Shown piece by piece: positions 13,501 to 23,284 of a DNA stretch of 64,000 nucleotides. Position numbers and translations under genes: made by a program. The stretch lies in assembly GCA_947652605.1 (NCBI GenBank), contig OX393581.1, positions 28,700,788 to 28,764,787 on the forward strand, in the 5' to 3' direction. Under the pieces are notes generated by a model. The model was not told the origin of the DNA and made no database searches. It saw only the letters and a program-made list of their open reading frames with translations. Positions within the stretch are counted from its first letter, which is position 1. Every line of letters starts with the position of its first letter. This DNA is from Elmis aenea. Its lineage: Eukaryota; Arthropoda; Insecta; Coleoptera; Elmidae.

Positions 13501-16500
13501 TTGAATATTTTTTTTTAAATTTTGATTTCTCCAAGGAAAGTTCTTCATTTTTGTCCTATTTGATTTCAAGGACCTACTATATTCTCATTCTACACATCCT
13601 ATTATTTTATAACTTCGTTACCAGCGCAAGCTGCTTTAAAGTTGGTAATGAGTTTTTTTTTATTGATATAATATAACCAAATATGTGATTCATAATTTAT
13701 TTTAACTAAAAAAATTTCCTGTCAATTTGCAAGATTTGTTTTGGTTTATTTATTATAAATGGAATAAATAAATAATTATTAAATTGAATATTTAAAAAAT
13801 AATAATGTACATACTTTTAAATTTGCAAAGATGCGACTATTGTATTCATTACATCCAAGAACGTAACAGGACAATTACCCCCTGCTTTTTTGCACGGGGG
13901 GCTAATTGTCAGGGAAGGCACTTAGACGGAAAGGTTTTTAAACAGGGAGTTATTTTCCGGGAGGTTATTATAGGGGAGTTAATGTCCGGGACGTAATTGC
14001 GCTAGAAATTATTGTTACTACAAACTAGGGGGCCGCAAAAATATTTTAGGATATTTAGAGTGCCGCCACTACGAAAAGGTTAAGAACCACTGTACTAAAA
14101 TATAATTATGCATATTACAAAAAAATCTAACAAGTAGGGGATATATGTAAATAAAACTTAAAAAACGATTTTAATTTTTTGATAACGAAACAAGCGTCGA
14201 TTTTTGTCTTTTCACGTTACATCTCACAGGTTTAAGCATTTAAAGTTTAAAGGGTGCGTCTTCATCTATGTCAGAACACCTTATACAGTACCTTGTACTG
14301 TACAGGGTGGGCAAATTTCTATGTTTTCATAGGGAATCTCTGTAACTATAAGAGGTATCATAAAACGGACCGCGCATCCTCGATTTTTTTTTGAGTTGTT
14401 TTCGAGTTATCGCCGATAATTCGATTTTTCGACTTTTCTTTTTATGACCATATTTCGCTTGTTTATAAAAATAAACAAGACGTTCTACAAGCACTTTTTT
14501 GATAAGAATGCAGTGGCGTAAACAATTTTTCAAAAAAGATTCTGAAATTTGAGTTGTGACATAAAGTTGTATTTTTTTAAATAGAACCCATAGTCGGCTA
14601 TGACTTATTTAAATTCCTTATTTTTTTGTCAGTCCAAATATATAAGAGTTGATGAATTTTATTCAATAATACGCAAGTTACGAAGGTTTTTTAGTTTTTT
14701 TTTTAAACAAAATTATAGTAGGCTGTGAAAACAAAAACAAAACAAGGTGTAAAACCTTTTAAAACTCATTTGTTTTGTAACTTGTTGTTGTGATAAACAT
14801 TACAAATATTTGAAAATAAGATAAACTAGGTACAATAAACTACATTCCGACTATATCGTTGTTTCCTTATTTTTACATATTTGTAATGTTTATCACAACA
14901 ACAAATTACAAAACCTTTGTTACTTGTACCAAATGAGTTTTAAAAGGTTTTACACCTTGTTTTGTTTAGGTTTTCACAGCCTACTATAATTTTGTTTTTA
15001 AAAAAATCTAAAAAAACCTTCGTAACTTGCGTATTATTGAAAATAAATTCATCAAGCCTTATATATTTGGAATGACAAAAAAATAAGGAATTTAAATAAG
15101 TCATAGCCGACTATGAGTTCCATTTAAAAAAATACAACTTTATGTCACAACTCGAATTTTGGAATCTTTTTTAAAAAATTGTCTACGTCACTGCATTCTT
15201 ATCAGAAAAGTGCCTGTAGAACGTCAAAATTATTTTTCTTTATTTTCATAAACAAGCTAGATATAGTCATAAAACGAAAAGTCGAAAAATCGAGTTATCG
15301 GCGATAACTCGAAAACAAAAGACGATAACCAATTTTAGTTTTCACCATTAAGTTTTTCTCGAAAAAAGAGATCGAGGATGCGCGGTCCGTTTTTTGATAC
15401 CTCTTATAGTTATCGAGATTCCATATGAAAACATCGAAATTTGCCCACCCTGTACGTAGTGACCATACGCCCTTTATTATAAGGGACAGTCCTTTATTTT
15501 AAAGCGATGTCCTTTAGATTTATTTATTTTTGAAAAACACAAATTTATCCTTTAAAAAAAATATATGCGGCAATAAATTAATTAGTGTTTATTATACCGG
15601 ACACATGTGAAATCATTGTATTATAGTATGTATAAAATGCCTTTCAGTACAGTTGATATTAAAGTTATAACAGTAAAAATTTATTCATCCTTTTACATAT
15701 AGTCTACTCGAGTTAAAGTTTTAAGAAAGTTTCTTATGAAATATGTTTAGTATCAAAGTCTATTAGAGTACAGTAAAGCTAGATGATTGAATCTATTACC
15801 GACTATAAAACTGTTTGCGCTTCTCAAAACATACTTTTTAGAGCAGAAGAAATGTCCCACAATTTTCAAAACTTTTTTAATGAATCCTTCCTTGAAGCAC
15901 GGTTATTTTTTGCCCTTTGTCAGGCTTCAACTTCTCATAAACACATCAGAAAATTGTATATCAGAATATTTCAAAGTGCGAAACTTTCGTTGTTGTAAAG
16001 AATTTAAACTTCAATTGTCTGAACACAAAACTTTTCACCTATTAACGTAAAAAAACTATTTCACGTTCGTCTTTTGTTTATAAAAATATTAATAAACACT
16101 AATTAATTAGGAGTACTTACTAAACTTATCCTTTTGGGATGTTTCCCTATACAATATTGTTAATTTTATTGCATCAACATCATGGTATGGTGAAATTCGT
16201 TTTTTGCTTAAACAGTTTTTTTTTACTTGTAAGTAATTTTATTTACCCTTCCATTGAACGCTTAAATTCACTGGTAATATTGTAAATTAAAAGTGGAGAT
16301 ATGGCCAAAATGAGTTTTTTTAAGCTTTTGGGAAAGTAAAAGCTAGAAAGATTAATTTGAATTAAGTTTTATTTTATTTATAATAAAATTGGGTTATTTT
16401 GCTATTTTCAATTTATTTAATCCACTATTGCCGTGGTTTTGTTTTCTTTTGTTTTAATGATACGGTTACGATCATCGTATCAGCGTATCACGTATCCGAT

Positions 16501-18462
16501 CATGATACGATACGATGATCTGACACAATTGGGGACGCATCCTAAAAGTGGGTACAGACATGCAACAAAACATCGCATCGTAACACCGTCGCGTACAGAT
16601 TGTTGTTGCGAGTTGAAGTTACTGTGTGCCGTGAATTGCATCGTATCAAAACGTCGCCGCATAACATCGCAGCAAACATTCTGGCGTCCCACCATTTTGG
16701 TATTACTTTTAGTACCTAAGTATGTTACGCAGACCTGTACATACATAAAAAGCATGGTGCAACATCAGCGCGTAACATTCCTTTGATGTGACGCTGGAAT
16801 ACCGACAACCGATGGGACGCCACGATGTTACTATGTTGCGGTGTTACGAAGTGCGCTACAGACATGTTAACGCGACGGTGTTACTATACGATGTTTGTCT
16901 GTACCCACCTTAAGACGATTATTTTTACTGTACAGTGTACAGCTTCGCGCAAAATCAGGATAGTTTGTATTTTAAATTTGACACCTATATTTTATTGAAA
17001 ATTAATTTAAGGTAGGTAGACGACTACAGGAAGTTCACAACCATCTATAGTACAAAAAAAAAAAACAGTTTCAATCCTATCAAAATATTAATAGCAAGCC
17101 ACTCCCTGTTATAATTAGTATAATTAGTTTTTAGTGCACATTGCAAATAAAATATTACTCAATATAATATTTTTTATTTAAAAACACATTTATTTATGCC
17201 AATTATATATGATTTGAATGCACAAATACTTACAATAAATGCGCACTATTTTATACATTGCGCATATAAATAGTCCATACATATTTTTAATATTAGGAGT
17301 GAATTTATTATTACTGTTATTGAAACGTTACATTTGCAGGGTTGTTAGGTTTTATTTAATTGTTGTTAAGTAAAAGACTGCAAAGTTTTTACATCAGCAT
17401 AATCACTTAAAGTTGAAGCATAAAAACACTGTGTTAATTCACCTAGGGCTACAATTTGTGCAAAGTTACGTAATTTTAAGCTATATCAATACCATATAGA
17501 AAAAAAACTCTTAAAAAGCAACAAAAGTTTTTTTACCATTAATCCTTTGCCTGTAGATATCAATAAAACGCAGGGTATTAAAAAAATATGACTATTAGTA
17601 GCGCTTTTAATAAAAAGATCTTACGATTTTTGATGAATTTAATGTGGAAATTAAACAACGTCAATACCAAAAGTTTAAATTCATGCGTAGAATATATTAA
17701 AAATAATGTTAAGATTTAATATATTAAGAGAATATGTACAGATAAATACAAGTTACCAACAAAGTATGCTTTCGCAAATTTTTGCATATATCGAATGTTT
17801 ACGATCTAAATAAATCATTTTTAGCAAAAAAAAATGTTTAATGTTTTCCTTCATATACAGGGTGTCCCATTTAAAGTGAACAGCATGGGGCCCTCGTAAA
17901 CGGTAAGAGATACGGAGTTGGTGAAATGAGTCAAAATGATTTATGATTTAAGAGCAACTGTTCTATAAAAAAAATTATAGGTTTTGTGCTATTGATAAAA
18001 AACAAAACACATCAGGGTTTTGATTTTTGCTTATAACTTGCTTAATTAAAATTACACTTAAAATAAAAAAGTGCTTCAATAATATCGAAAAAATATTGCA
18101 ATTGCTCTTAAAGCATGGGCTAGATCATTTTGACCCATTTAACCAACTCTGTATCTCTTACCGTTTACGAGATTTCCATGCTGTTCACTTTAACTCGAAC
18201 ACCCTGTATATGAAGAAATGCATAAAAATTCAGAAAAATCTAAAAATGTTTTTTTGGGTCCTAAACATTCGATTTATGCAAAAATTAGCGAAAGTATAAC
18301 TTGTGGGACACCCTGTGAAAACAGGATGAAAATTATATTAAAGCTACAAAGCTAAAGAAAGTTTTCTTATAATTAAAAAAAAAACTTACAAGCTTAGACT
18401 AGTCTGGGCCGTAAGAGACTTTCCACGTCCAAAGGCTGGAATTGGTTTTCCTGATGTGTTTC
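4452..18462 (-). CDS. animal heme peroxidase (peroxinectin/chorion-peroxidase type), 5' incomplete, one exon interrupted
   Basis: Ten exons on the minus strand: 18390-18462, 12086-12411, 9769-10915 (with a transposon inside), 9506-9704, 9109-9451, 8894-9050, 6910-7080, 5185-5383, 4566-4671, 4452-4506. Without the insertion they sum to 1802 coding bases (about 600 residues), close to a full peroxidase domain, with consistent phases at every junction. Family landmarks appear in order: YRTMDGSCNN, MEWGQLVAHDI (distal His), CCDPSVSDNPYICLPI, TSVIDLSFVYGSE (calcium loop), AGDTRVNQNP (catalytic Arg), LLLEHNRIATEL, YRFVHSAI (proximal His), SQRGRDHGLASY and DIDFFVGGALE. Enzymes of this family use H2O2 for oxidative cross-linking or immunity outside the cell. 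Three conserved heme-pocket residues are substituted: Asp to Ala beside the distal His, Glu to Gln after the catalytic Arg, and Asn to Val after RDHG. No signal peptide was found because the first exon or exons are missing. Activity of this copy is doubtful. Confidence 0.93.
4566..4671 (-). CDS. peroxidase exon (QLKEIRKATPGKMFCYN)
   Basis: A 106-bp exon with acceptor TTTTCAG at its upper edge and donor GTAAAT below. It encodes the conserved helix 'QL.eIRK.....CyN' seen near the C terminus of the family. It begins two bases into a codon shared with the 5185-5383 exon. Confidence 0.93.
5185..5383 (-). CDS. peroxidase exon (DIDFFVGGALE)
   Basis: Acceptor CTGCAG, donor GTAACT. Encodes LYLNVKDIDFFVGGALE, then GARFGSTFLGVIVEEFYK and GDKFWYEHEG. 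These match the family's 'DIDL.vGGl.E ... GptF..ii..qF...r.GDRFWYE' block, except that the usual Arg of GDRFW is Lys. Confidence 0.95.
5480..6105 (+). pseudogene. non-LTR retrotransposon reverse-transcriptase relic in a peroxidase intron
   Basis: Plus-strand fragments read GDSLNPLLINL, RGYKMGME, CYANDALLKAKNENDL and FKTTYKRFNMKISSEK, then RCKLLINNKSVEQ and later TYAAQTRAEI. This is the order of the RT core (the QGDSLSP.LFN block, the YADD block and 'NM.IS..KTK') followed by the connection region. The catalytic YADD is YAND, and several stops and frame changes are present, so the copy is dead. Confidence 0.85.
6106..6366. other. intronic spacer
   Basis: Low-complexity to moderate-complexity intron sequence, including GGCCCGATTGCACAAAGT. 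It may be a MITE edge, but no partner end was found. Confidence 0.3.
6367..6636 (+). CDS. 89-codon ORF, probably a retroelement ORF1 fragment
   Basis: A charged open frame (Lys/Asp/Glu-rich; HDEVEQELNKFRKIDLIK, then INKKVPKDL) antisense within a peroxidase intron. The style resembles N termini of insect retroelement ORF1/gag proteins, and LINE pieces flank it on both sides. No domain can be proven, so it could also be a chance ORF. Confidence 0.35.
   Translation: MREKSEDSNMASHDEVEQELNKFRKIDLIKILINKKVPKDLNISDKVLNTIGLRDTSEFYDAVTDQTKINKSTDEITEVIELKNLRRIA
6910..7080 (-). CDS. peroxidase exon (RGRDHG)
   Basis: Exactly 57 codons, phase 0 on both sides; acceptor TTATAG, donor GTAAGT. Encodes FGQDLESFDSQRGRDHGLAS. 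The QRGRDHG signature is intact. The Asn that normally follows as 'GLPxYN' and hydrogen-bonds the proximal His is replaced: the sequence reads GLASYVDYA. Confidence 0.95.
7411..7768 (+). pseudogene. LINE endonuclease (EEP family) relic
   Basis: The plus-strand frame reads IIIIGDLNGRVGNNNAG, then NNNGERIINLCIENDLVITN, FKHKNIHKYTR and SLIDYFLISK. This is the central part of an apurinic-endonuclease-like domain of insect non-LTR elements, with the GD-x-N catalytic motif preserved. A stop at 7709-7711 interrupts it and the frame trails on to about 7768. It lies antisense in the intron 7081-8893. Confidence 0.85.
7756..8020. repeat. GCCGAAAAAGTAAC repeat cluster
   Basis: The 14-mer GCCGAAAAAGTAAC occurs near 7756 and again near 7972, with an inverted TACTTTTTCGGCC between them near 7945. 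Together they look like subterminal repeats of a small DNA transposon inserted beside the LINE relic. Exact ends were not determined. Confidence 0.45.
8021..8893. other. intronic repeat-derived sequence
   Basis: 8060-8170 resembles, in reverse orientation, 19070-19200 (shared CGAAAACGGCT and AAACTCTRTAACATR blocks). 8620-8690 has a GATCATCGTATCA cluster also seen near 16470. No exon. Confidence 0.5.
8894..9050 (-). CDS. peroxidase exon
   Basis: Acceptor TTTAG, donor GTAAGT. Completes an Asp codon from the previous exon, then reads LVDDDGGKIDKIPFSDN and LKYIINGLVREAQQEMD, ending DPYISIE. This corresponds to the 'd.ll.Gl....aq..D..it.El' region of the family. Confidence 0.92.
9109..9451 (-). 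CDS. peroxidase exon (catalytic Arg, EHNR, proximal His)
   Basis: The longest exon (343 bp); acceptor TTCTAG, donor GTAAGT. Begins inside AGDTRVNQNP, where Arg is the distal catalytic residue and the Gln stands where mammalian enzymes have the heme-esterified Glu. Continues LLLEHNRIATELAKNHPSW, LYQEARRILIAMFQHISYQY, WLPLLIGDNM and AYRFVHSAIYENL, the His being the proximal heme ligand. Confidence 0.95.
9506..9704 (-). CDS. peroxidase exon (calcium loop)
   Basis: Acceptor TTGTTAG, donor GTTAGA. Encodes VNSVTSVIDLSFVYGSE, with the T-x-x-x-D-x-S calcium-binding spacing intact, then GRKFLPNHE, VGVCFTTNPLDVCFKA. The G that starts the AGD Gly codon is the last base. Confidence 0.94.
9786..9793. repeat. 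target-site duplication, copy 1
   Basis: ATGCACAT, identical to 10760-10767, flanks the hAT-type element inside the peroxidase exon. Eight bases is the hAT-typical length. Confidence 0.93.
9794..10759. mobile_element. non-autonomous hAT-type element with ACCGGT-rich ends
   Basis: 966 bp, with ends TAGGGATTGTAA and TTACAATCCCTA. Both ends carry overlapping ACCGGT/TTACCGG motifs (9811-9900 and 10673-10735). No transposase. The interior carries a copy of a repeat also found at 30165-31152 (CGGAGATAGCAATAGTGTCC block) and a hairpin at 10506-10592. It is inserted into a protein-coding exon. Confidence 0.92.
10506..10592. repeat. hairpin repeat with CGACGTTTCGGC core
   Basis: TTTTCGGAGTTTATCCGCG is repeated in inverted orientation as CGCGGATAAACTCCGAAAA around the core CGACGTTTCGGC. 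The arrangement resembles the hairpin at 18575-18665. Confidence 0.7.
10760..10767. repeat. target-site duplication, copy 2
   Basis: The second ATGCACAT, directly abutting the TTACAATCCCTA end of the element. Confidence 0.93.
10916..11447. other. intronic A+T-rich sequence with repeat pieces
   Basis: Intron between the CCDP exon and the 12086-12411 exon. 11260-11350 and 11400-11440 resemble parts of the repeat seen at 30610-30760, 36640-36740 and 46670-46770 (shared GCACATTTAACT and ACGGTTTTTCTTGAT-like blocks). Confidence 0.45.
11448..11824. mobile_element. palindromic MITE
   Basis: Long terminal inverted repeats: TAATTTGTGCTTGTTGGAGA on the left, and TCTCCAACAAGCATAAATTA on the right. Inner paired blocks (CTGTCA/TGACAG, AAGCGTTTGTGCGTAAA and its partner) continue toward the centre. 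No ORF. It interrupts an older repeat whose halves lie on each side. Confidence 0.8.
12086..12411 (-). CDS. peroxidase exon (distal His)
   Basis: Acceptor CATAG, donor GTAAGT. Encodes TIICQSNGIVCNNLAKYRT, MDGSCNNLDNPTWG, YADGHYLPRKAVSGVDLPNA and MEWGQLVAHDIAKSETF. The usual 'DHD' around the distal His is AHD, so the Asp that covalently ties heme in mammalian enzymes is absent, while the calcium-ligand Asp after His is kept. Confidence 0.95.
12412..12689. other. intronic spacer
   Basis: A+T-rich intron sequence upstream of the peroxidase distal-His exon. Nothing recognised. Confidence 0.3.
12698..14092. mobile_element. degenerate hAT element with TACTAAAA duplication
   Basis: Starts CAGCGATCCTTAAG and ends GGTTAAGAACCACTG, a diverged hAT terminal repeat pair. 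It is flanked by perfect 8-bp TACTAAAA copies at 12690-12697 and 14093-14100. No convincing transposase remains. A periodic G-rich segment at 13855-14010 (GGGAGTTATTTTCC, GGGAGGTTATTATAG and similar) may be a second nested element. Confidence 0.85.
14301..15454. repeat. fold-back element, TACAGGGTGGGCAAATTTC ends
   Basis: A nearly complete palindrome about 1.15 kb long. The left end TACAGGGTGGGCAAATTTC pairs with GAAATTTGCCCACCCTGTA on the right. Blocks such as TAACTATAAGAGGTATCA, ACTGCATTCTTATC and TAGTCGGCTATGACTTATT are mirrored. Centre near 14870. Confidence 0.9.
15458..16050 (+). pseudogene. hAT transposase relic with hAT-like left end
   Basis: AGTGACCATACGCCC followed by ATTATAAGGGACAGTCC at 15458-15492 resembles hAT termini. 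Downstream, one plus frame reads LLPTIKLFALLKTYFLEQ and KCPTIFKTFLMNPSL. After a frame change, ARLFFALCQASTSHKH continues the same conserved stretch of insect hAT transposases ('LK.YFL...CP..l..fF....  e.wL.F....'). Two overlapping open frames at 15783-16050 are therefore one broken gene. Confidence 0.6.
16051..16545. other. repeat-derived intron sequence
   Basis: No exon seen. 16450-16520 is a cluster of GATCATCGTATCA and TGATACGATACGATGATC palindromes related to one at 8620-8690. Confidence 0.45.
16546..16910. mobile_element. PIF/Harbinger-type MITE
   Basis: Terminal repeats AAGTGGGTACAGACATG and TGTCTGTACCCACCT, flanked by TAA on both sides (16543-16545, 16911-16913), the 3-bp duplication typical of PIF/Harbinger. 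Inner GTAACACCGTCGCG, GATGTTACTATGTTGCGG and similar blocks are mirrored. A related truncated copy lies at 37730-37965. Confidence 0.85.
16911..17749. other. no gene seen
   Basis: A+T-rich intron sequence with no recognisable exon or repeat end. Confidence 0.35.
17750..18316. repeat. nested fold-back, ACAGGGTGTCCCA ends
   Basis: The inner palindrome 17857-18207 has ends ACAGGGTGTCCCATTTAAAG and CTTTAACTCGAACACCCTGT. The surrounding arms (17755-17850 against 18208-18300, e.g. GCAAATTTTTGCATATATCG with its mirrored partner) extend it. The right side closes with GGGACACCCTGTG at 18303-18315. Confidence 0.8.
18390..18462 (-). CDS. peroxidase exon, most 5' one identified
   Basis: A 73-bp exon with acceptor TTAG and donor GTAAGT. 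In the phase demanded by the next exon it reads NTSGKPIPAFGRGKSLTAQT then SLS, joining SSPTIICQ. It shows no family signature of its own. It is accepted because both splice sites and the phase fit. Confidence 0.7.
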
Positions 18463-18574
18463 CTAATACATTATTTAAATGAAAAATTAGTTACAATAAA
18501 AAAAATACGTTCCCTATACGCAGTATCAAAAAAAAATTGTGATCGGAAAATTTCTTGTCAATTGTTTGTAAATT

Positions 18575-18665
18575 TGGCTTTCGGGTTGGAACCGCGTTGA
18601 AATAGGACGAAACGTCGGTTATAAGGAAACTTTTAACGCGGATCCAACCCGAAAACCAACTCTAC
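18575..18665. repeat. hairpin repeat with GGACGAAACGTCGG core
   Basis: TTTCGGGTTGGAACCGCGTT is mirrored by AACGCGGATCCAACCCGAAA around AATAGGACGAAACGTCGG. The core string resembles the GAAA strand of retroelement hammerhead ribozymes, but the required CTGATGA strand is not present. Same layout as 10506-10592. Confidence 0.65.
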
Positions 18666-18699
18666 AAATGGTCATAGATAAATAGCTGTTTATATATCA

Positions 18700-19250
18700 A
18701 GGCAGTAAAGTTCGCGACTTTTATCACGAGTGTGGGTATAATAACCACGCGAGTGATAAAAAGGAACTTTACTGTCGAGGTGCTTATTAAATGTTTTCTG
18801 CAATCGTCAAATTTTGCCACAATCGACAAATAAATAGTGAAAAATCAAGCAAATACATAAAGTTTTACTTCATCTCAGATTCTCATTCTCGTGCCAAATA
18901 TTTATCTTTGAACAAAAGAACGCTCAATTTTTCTAAATTCAACCAATGAGCGTACCTAGCGCATTTTACTTTTTTACTGCCTAGGCAGTAAAAATGATTA
19001 TTACAGCCGCTTTTGGGTACTTATTGAGCTAGTAAGGAGTAAGAGTTTATGACATATTAAAACAATATTTTAAAAATCATAACTTTTTTTTACGAAAATT
19101 CAAATGAGTCAAAAAATAAACTCTGTAACATACTAAAATTTTAAAACAATTATTGTAGCCGTTTTCGAGAAAATAGTTCATAGTTTTGAATATTTAAAAT
19201 CATATCCTAATTTTAAAATAATTAAGTTCACAAAGTTTTTTATAGAGCCT
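18700..19250. repeat. palindromic repeat with AGTAAAGTTC ends
   Basis: 18705-18780 forms a hairpin (AGTAAAGTTCGCGACTTTTA against TAAAAAGGAACTTTACT). A second self-complementary TTTTACTGCCTAGGCAGTAAAA lies near 18975. 19040-19230 is a degenerate repeat shared with 8021-8170. Probably a decayed MITE pair. Confidence 0.55.
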
Positions 19251-20198
19251 CATAGACTACAATACATAAACAGAACTTTTTGATCTATTACCGTTTTTTA
19301 TGTAATTTTGGACTAAAGTTTCAACCCTGTATACAGACTGACAACAATCTACATGTATTGTATCAGAAACTTTGTTATTATAAGAGTTACATAATTGGTT
19401 AAATTAGCAAAGTTGGGTAGTATTTTGAAAATAATGCACATTTACAATAATCAGAAAAACATCTGATTATGTTATGATGAGCTATTTATAATTAAATACA
19501 AACACACGCCTGTATTTTTTTATGTATGTATTTACATTAAAAAATCAATCAGTTTAACAAAGTAATCGTTTTATACCTACGTTTAGGACATATGGGGCAA
19601 TTATTTGATGAAGTCAAAATTTTTTGAACGACACATGTCGAGCAGTTTGTGGCAGCACTAACCGTCGCACAAAGAAAAGTAAAATACAATATGACCGTTT
19701 TGCAGGACATTTTGTAAATATAATACTAAGACAAACGGTAGTCTGTCCTTATATAGTAGATTTTCTCTAAAACTAATTATGTGTTATCTTTGCAAAATGT
19801 AAATGTATGTCATTGAAGTTATTTAAAAAAAATGTAAAATTTAACACTTGTTTGTCGTATAGTTAAGTGTAGTTAAGTGGAAAAATTAAAAATGATTTTC
19901 ATTTCGCAAATATTAAAAACTTTCCTTCATGAATACCTGACAAAATCGAAATACAATTAAATTTATGAAAAAAAAATTGTTTACGCACTACGCAGTAGGT
20001 GGTTAAATTTATACAATCACCAAAGATTTGCGTAATTGTTTCACACATATTACACATACTATTAGATGTTTTCGTTCTGTATAAAAAACATAAAATATAT
20101 GTAATAGAAACCCAAAATCGACCTAAAAGCTTTCGAAACCAAAATAACAGTAAAAAATTATTTAATTAGGTACATCTTGTGTTCTTAAGAAAATAGAG
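19251..20198. other. no gene seen
   Basis: A+T-rich sequence upstream of the last identified peroxidase exon. The missing 5' exon could be here or farther up, but no open frame with a signal peptide and splice sites was convincing. Confidence 0.35.
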
Positions 20199-21385
20199 CA
20201 GTGGTCATTAAACTTTTTGACTCGCGGAACCCTTAATATTATAATTTTTTGGGGAACCCTGATCATCTCAAAAAAAATTTGTTGAAAATCGTTTCAATAA
20301 TACCAATATTATGTGCAACTTGTGGGGAAATGAAATGGAAATAATTATTTTATTATGTATTGAATAATTTTAAGTTAAATAGGGTTCATTTCTAATTTAT
20401 TATTCATTACCATATAAATATGTAATGGGTGTCTTTTTGTTTTTTTCTAAGCGCATTTCATAATCGACATTGTCTATTTCTGTATTTTGTTTTCGTAGCT
20501 ACATAGATTGAAAAAGATTTGTTGCATAAGCAAATTGTGGCGAAAAGCATTAGGTTAGGATTTTTGCTACTTTGTTAGCGATTTCAGGATATTCCGTGTG
20601 TTTATTAACCAAAACTCAAGAAGTTTTCTTGCTGGTATTTAACTCATTAGAAAATGATCTGATTTACTGTAATTTTGGATATGTCAGCGAGTTGCCTTAA
20701 TTGAACCATCGCCTCGATAGAACCACTATCGTAACTTGACCCGTATAAGGCATAAAGTAGGCGATTTTGGTTGTATGAACATAAACTTGGCTGATGCAAT
20801 CATTTTTATGAGATAGCACTTCGTGGCAGCAGTTTGTGAAGAGGTGTTGGCATTTAGAAATCACCAATTAAATATTTTAACAAAAGACCAATTGTCCTTA
20901 GGCTGTTTTAAAGTAAGTATGTTATTATATTTGAAGAAAGTACACTTTTCTGTATACAATTTACTATATGATATTAATCTACTTCAAACGTAAGGATATG
21001 TTATTAATTTATAAATGTTGCTCAGGTTGGACCACAAGCAGTCGCCTGTATTGGACCGGTCCATCGTATTCTCTAATTGTAAGTGTAGGTTAAGCCCAGA
21101 AAGCAGTTGTAATAACAAGTAATCGTCTTAAATTGGAATTAGATTAAGCGAAAAAAAAAATTAACAAAGTAAAATCAACAAATGTTGGACTAAAAGGAAA
21201 TTGTGGTGGTTGGTGGTCCATCCTGGGAAACCAGTTTCGTTGATTAGATCGATGACACAATTTTAATGTGCTGATTTTTCACAATTCTAAATTATACCTT
21301 AAAAAATAAATGTCATCATTATGAAGACGTAAATAATTAAATTTTCTCCGCTACTTCCTTTTTATTAAAAATACTTCTTTATTAT

Positions 21386-23171
21386 ACAAGGTGATTGATT
21401 GAGACCGGATACATAAAAATATATGAAGAATGAAAAAAACTATAGATCTGAAATTTTGGTTATGACCATAATGGCATCTGATGTGTTTATTGAAAATATT
21501 TTTAAGATGGTGACATTTCCGGAAATATCGGAAGTTGACGTCTACTTTCTTATTTCGAATACAATGGTCTATTTTTTATTGCGTATTTGGATTTAAAACG
21601 TTATTTTAAAGAGACTTTTATTACCATTCCCTATACCTAAGTGGAGTCATTTTTTAGATTTTTGGACTTTTTTGAAAATCTTTTGATTTTCATCGTGTTG
21701 CTTAATATTATGTAACGCTGCCATTTCTAAAGAAAAAACGCTTAAATTAAGACCATGCCTAGAAGAAACCTTGGAGTACATCCTGGAATTTTCGCAATCA
21801 ATGCATTATTTACAGGGTGTCCAAAATTTAATTTTCTTTTAATACAACTTCAGACCACTAAAACCCCTTTTTTTCAAATACAATGCCTAAACTATTTTTT
21901 CATTTTCTAATGCAAAATTAAATTCTGCATCAATCTATATTAGCGTTTTCTATACCTATCTGCTACAATTTTCGAGTTATTAAGAATTTTTGATAAAGTT
22001 AAGAGAAATTGCAACATTTTTAAATAGTAGGCCTTGGAAATGACAACAAATACCTATACTTAATAACCGTAAACCACTTTTATGGCGTTTGTCTGAAGTT
22101 TCCATGAAAATGGATTATCAAGAGTATTCAAACACGGATATTTTGAATTTATTTTACATTCATGGACAATATCACAAGATTATTGAAAGTGCTAACGAAT
22201 AGTTGTGCATTTTTAATGTAGCTCGTACAGCATAAGCCCGAGTATTGCGCTGCCAATCGAATTGACCGCTAATGATAAGTCATTAAAATATCTCATTATT
22301 TGTCACACGCTTAGATCGAATACTAGAAGATTTTAATTCTAAATTGAAAAAAAAAATTATTATATTCATTGAAATGTCTGTCTGGTCATTACAGTCAAAT
22401 GAGGATACCTCTCACTGAACACACGGCAAGTTCTTTCAATAATCTTGTCACATTCTTCATGAATATCAAATAAGTTCAAAATATTCGTGTTTGAATACTC
22501 TTGATTTTACATTTTCATGAATACTTCAGACAAACGCCATAAAAGTGGTTTACGGTTATTAATATTGGCATTTGCTGTCATTTCCGAGGCTTTACTATTT
22601 AAAAATGTTGCAATTTCTCCTAACTTTTTTAAAAATTCTTAATAACTCGAAAATTGTTGCAGATAGGTATAGAAAACGCTGATTGATGCAGAATGTAATT
22701 TTGCATTAGAAAATGAAAAAAAAGTTTGGGCACGGTGTTTGAAAAAATTGAGTTTTGGTGGTCTGAAGTTGTATAAAAGAAAATTTAATTTTGGACACCC
22801 TGTAAGTAATGCATCGATTGGAAAAATTCCAGCATGAACTCCAAGGTTTCTTCTATGCATCACAATGAAAATCAAAAAATTTTCAAAAAAGTCCAAAAAT
22901 CTAAAAAATGACTGCACTTAGGTATAGGAAATGCTATTAAAAGTCCCTCTAATAAAATGCGTTAAATCCAAAAATGCAATTAAAAATATACCATTGTATT
23001 TGAAATAAGAAGGTAGACGTCAACTTCCGGTATATCTGGAAATTTCGCCATCTTCAAAATATTTTCATTAAACAGATCGGAAGCCACTATGGTTGTAACC
23101 AAAATTTCAGAACAATACTCTTTTTTATTCTTCATATCTTTTTAAGTACCGGTCTCAATCAATCACCCTGT
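21386..23171. repeat. 1.8-kb fold-back element, ACAGGGTGATTGATTG ends
   Basis: ACAAGGTGATTGATTGAGAC at the left pairs with GTCTCAATCAATCACCCTGT at the right. Arms of about 870 bp mirror each other, including AGAGTATTCAAACACGGATA and its partner around 22480. Secondary ACAGGGTG motifs occur inside both arms (about 21812 and 22797). Centre near 22280. Confidence 0.9.
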
Positions 23172-23185
23172 ATATTTAAAAAAGT

Positions 23186-23284
23186 TTAGCTGGTCCAAAT
23201 TTGGCTACTCTCTTCTATAGTCATACAAATCAATTTCTTCTGTGAAGTATTCTCTGAAAGTTTTTTCCACCTTTTTTTACATAT
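23186..23284 (-). pseudogene. possible MADF-like fragment
   Basis: Minus-strand reading CKKRWKKLSENTSQKKL resembles the 'ckkrWk.LRd.y' end of MADF domains, which accompany PIF/Harbinger transposases. It ends abruptly at the 23284 transposon terminus. Very short; a chance match is possible. Confidence 0.25.

Noticed and set aside
16433..16786. Overlapping 117- and 91-codon ORFs on opposite strands
   Set aside because: They are explained by the inverted symmetry of the Harbinger MITE and a GATCATCGTATCA palindrome cluster.
18590..18625. Hammerhead ribozyme
   Set aside because: Only the GGACGAAAC-like strand is present. The essential CTGATGA strand could not be found at a proper distance.
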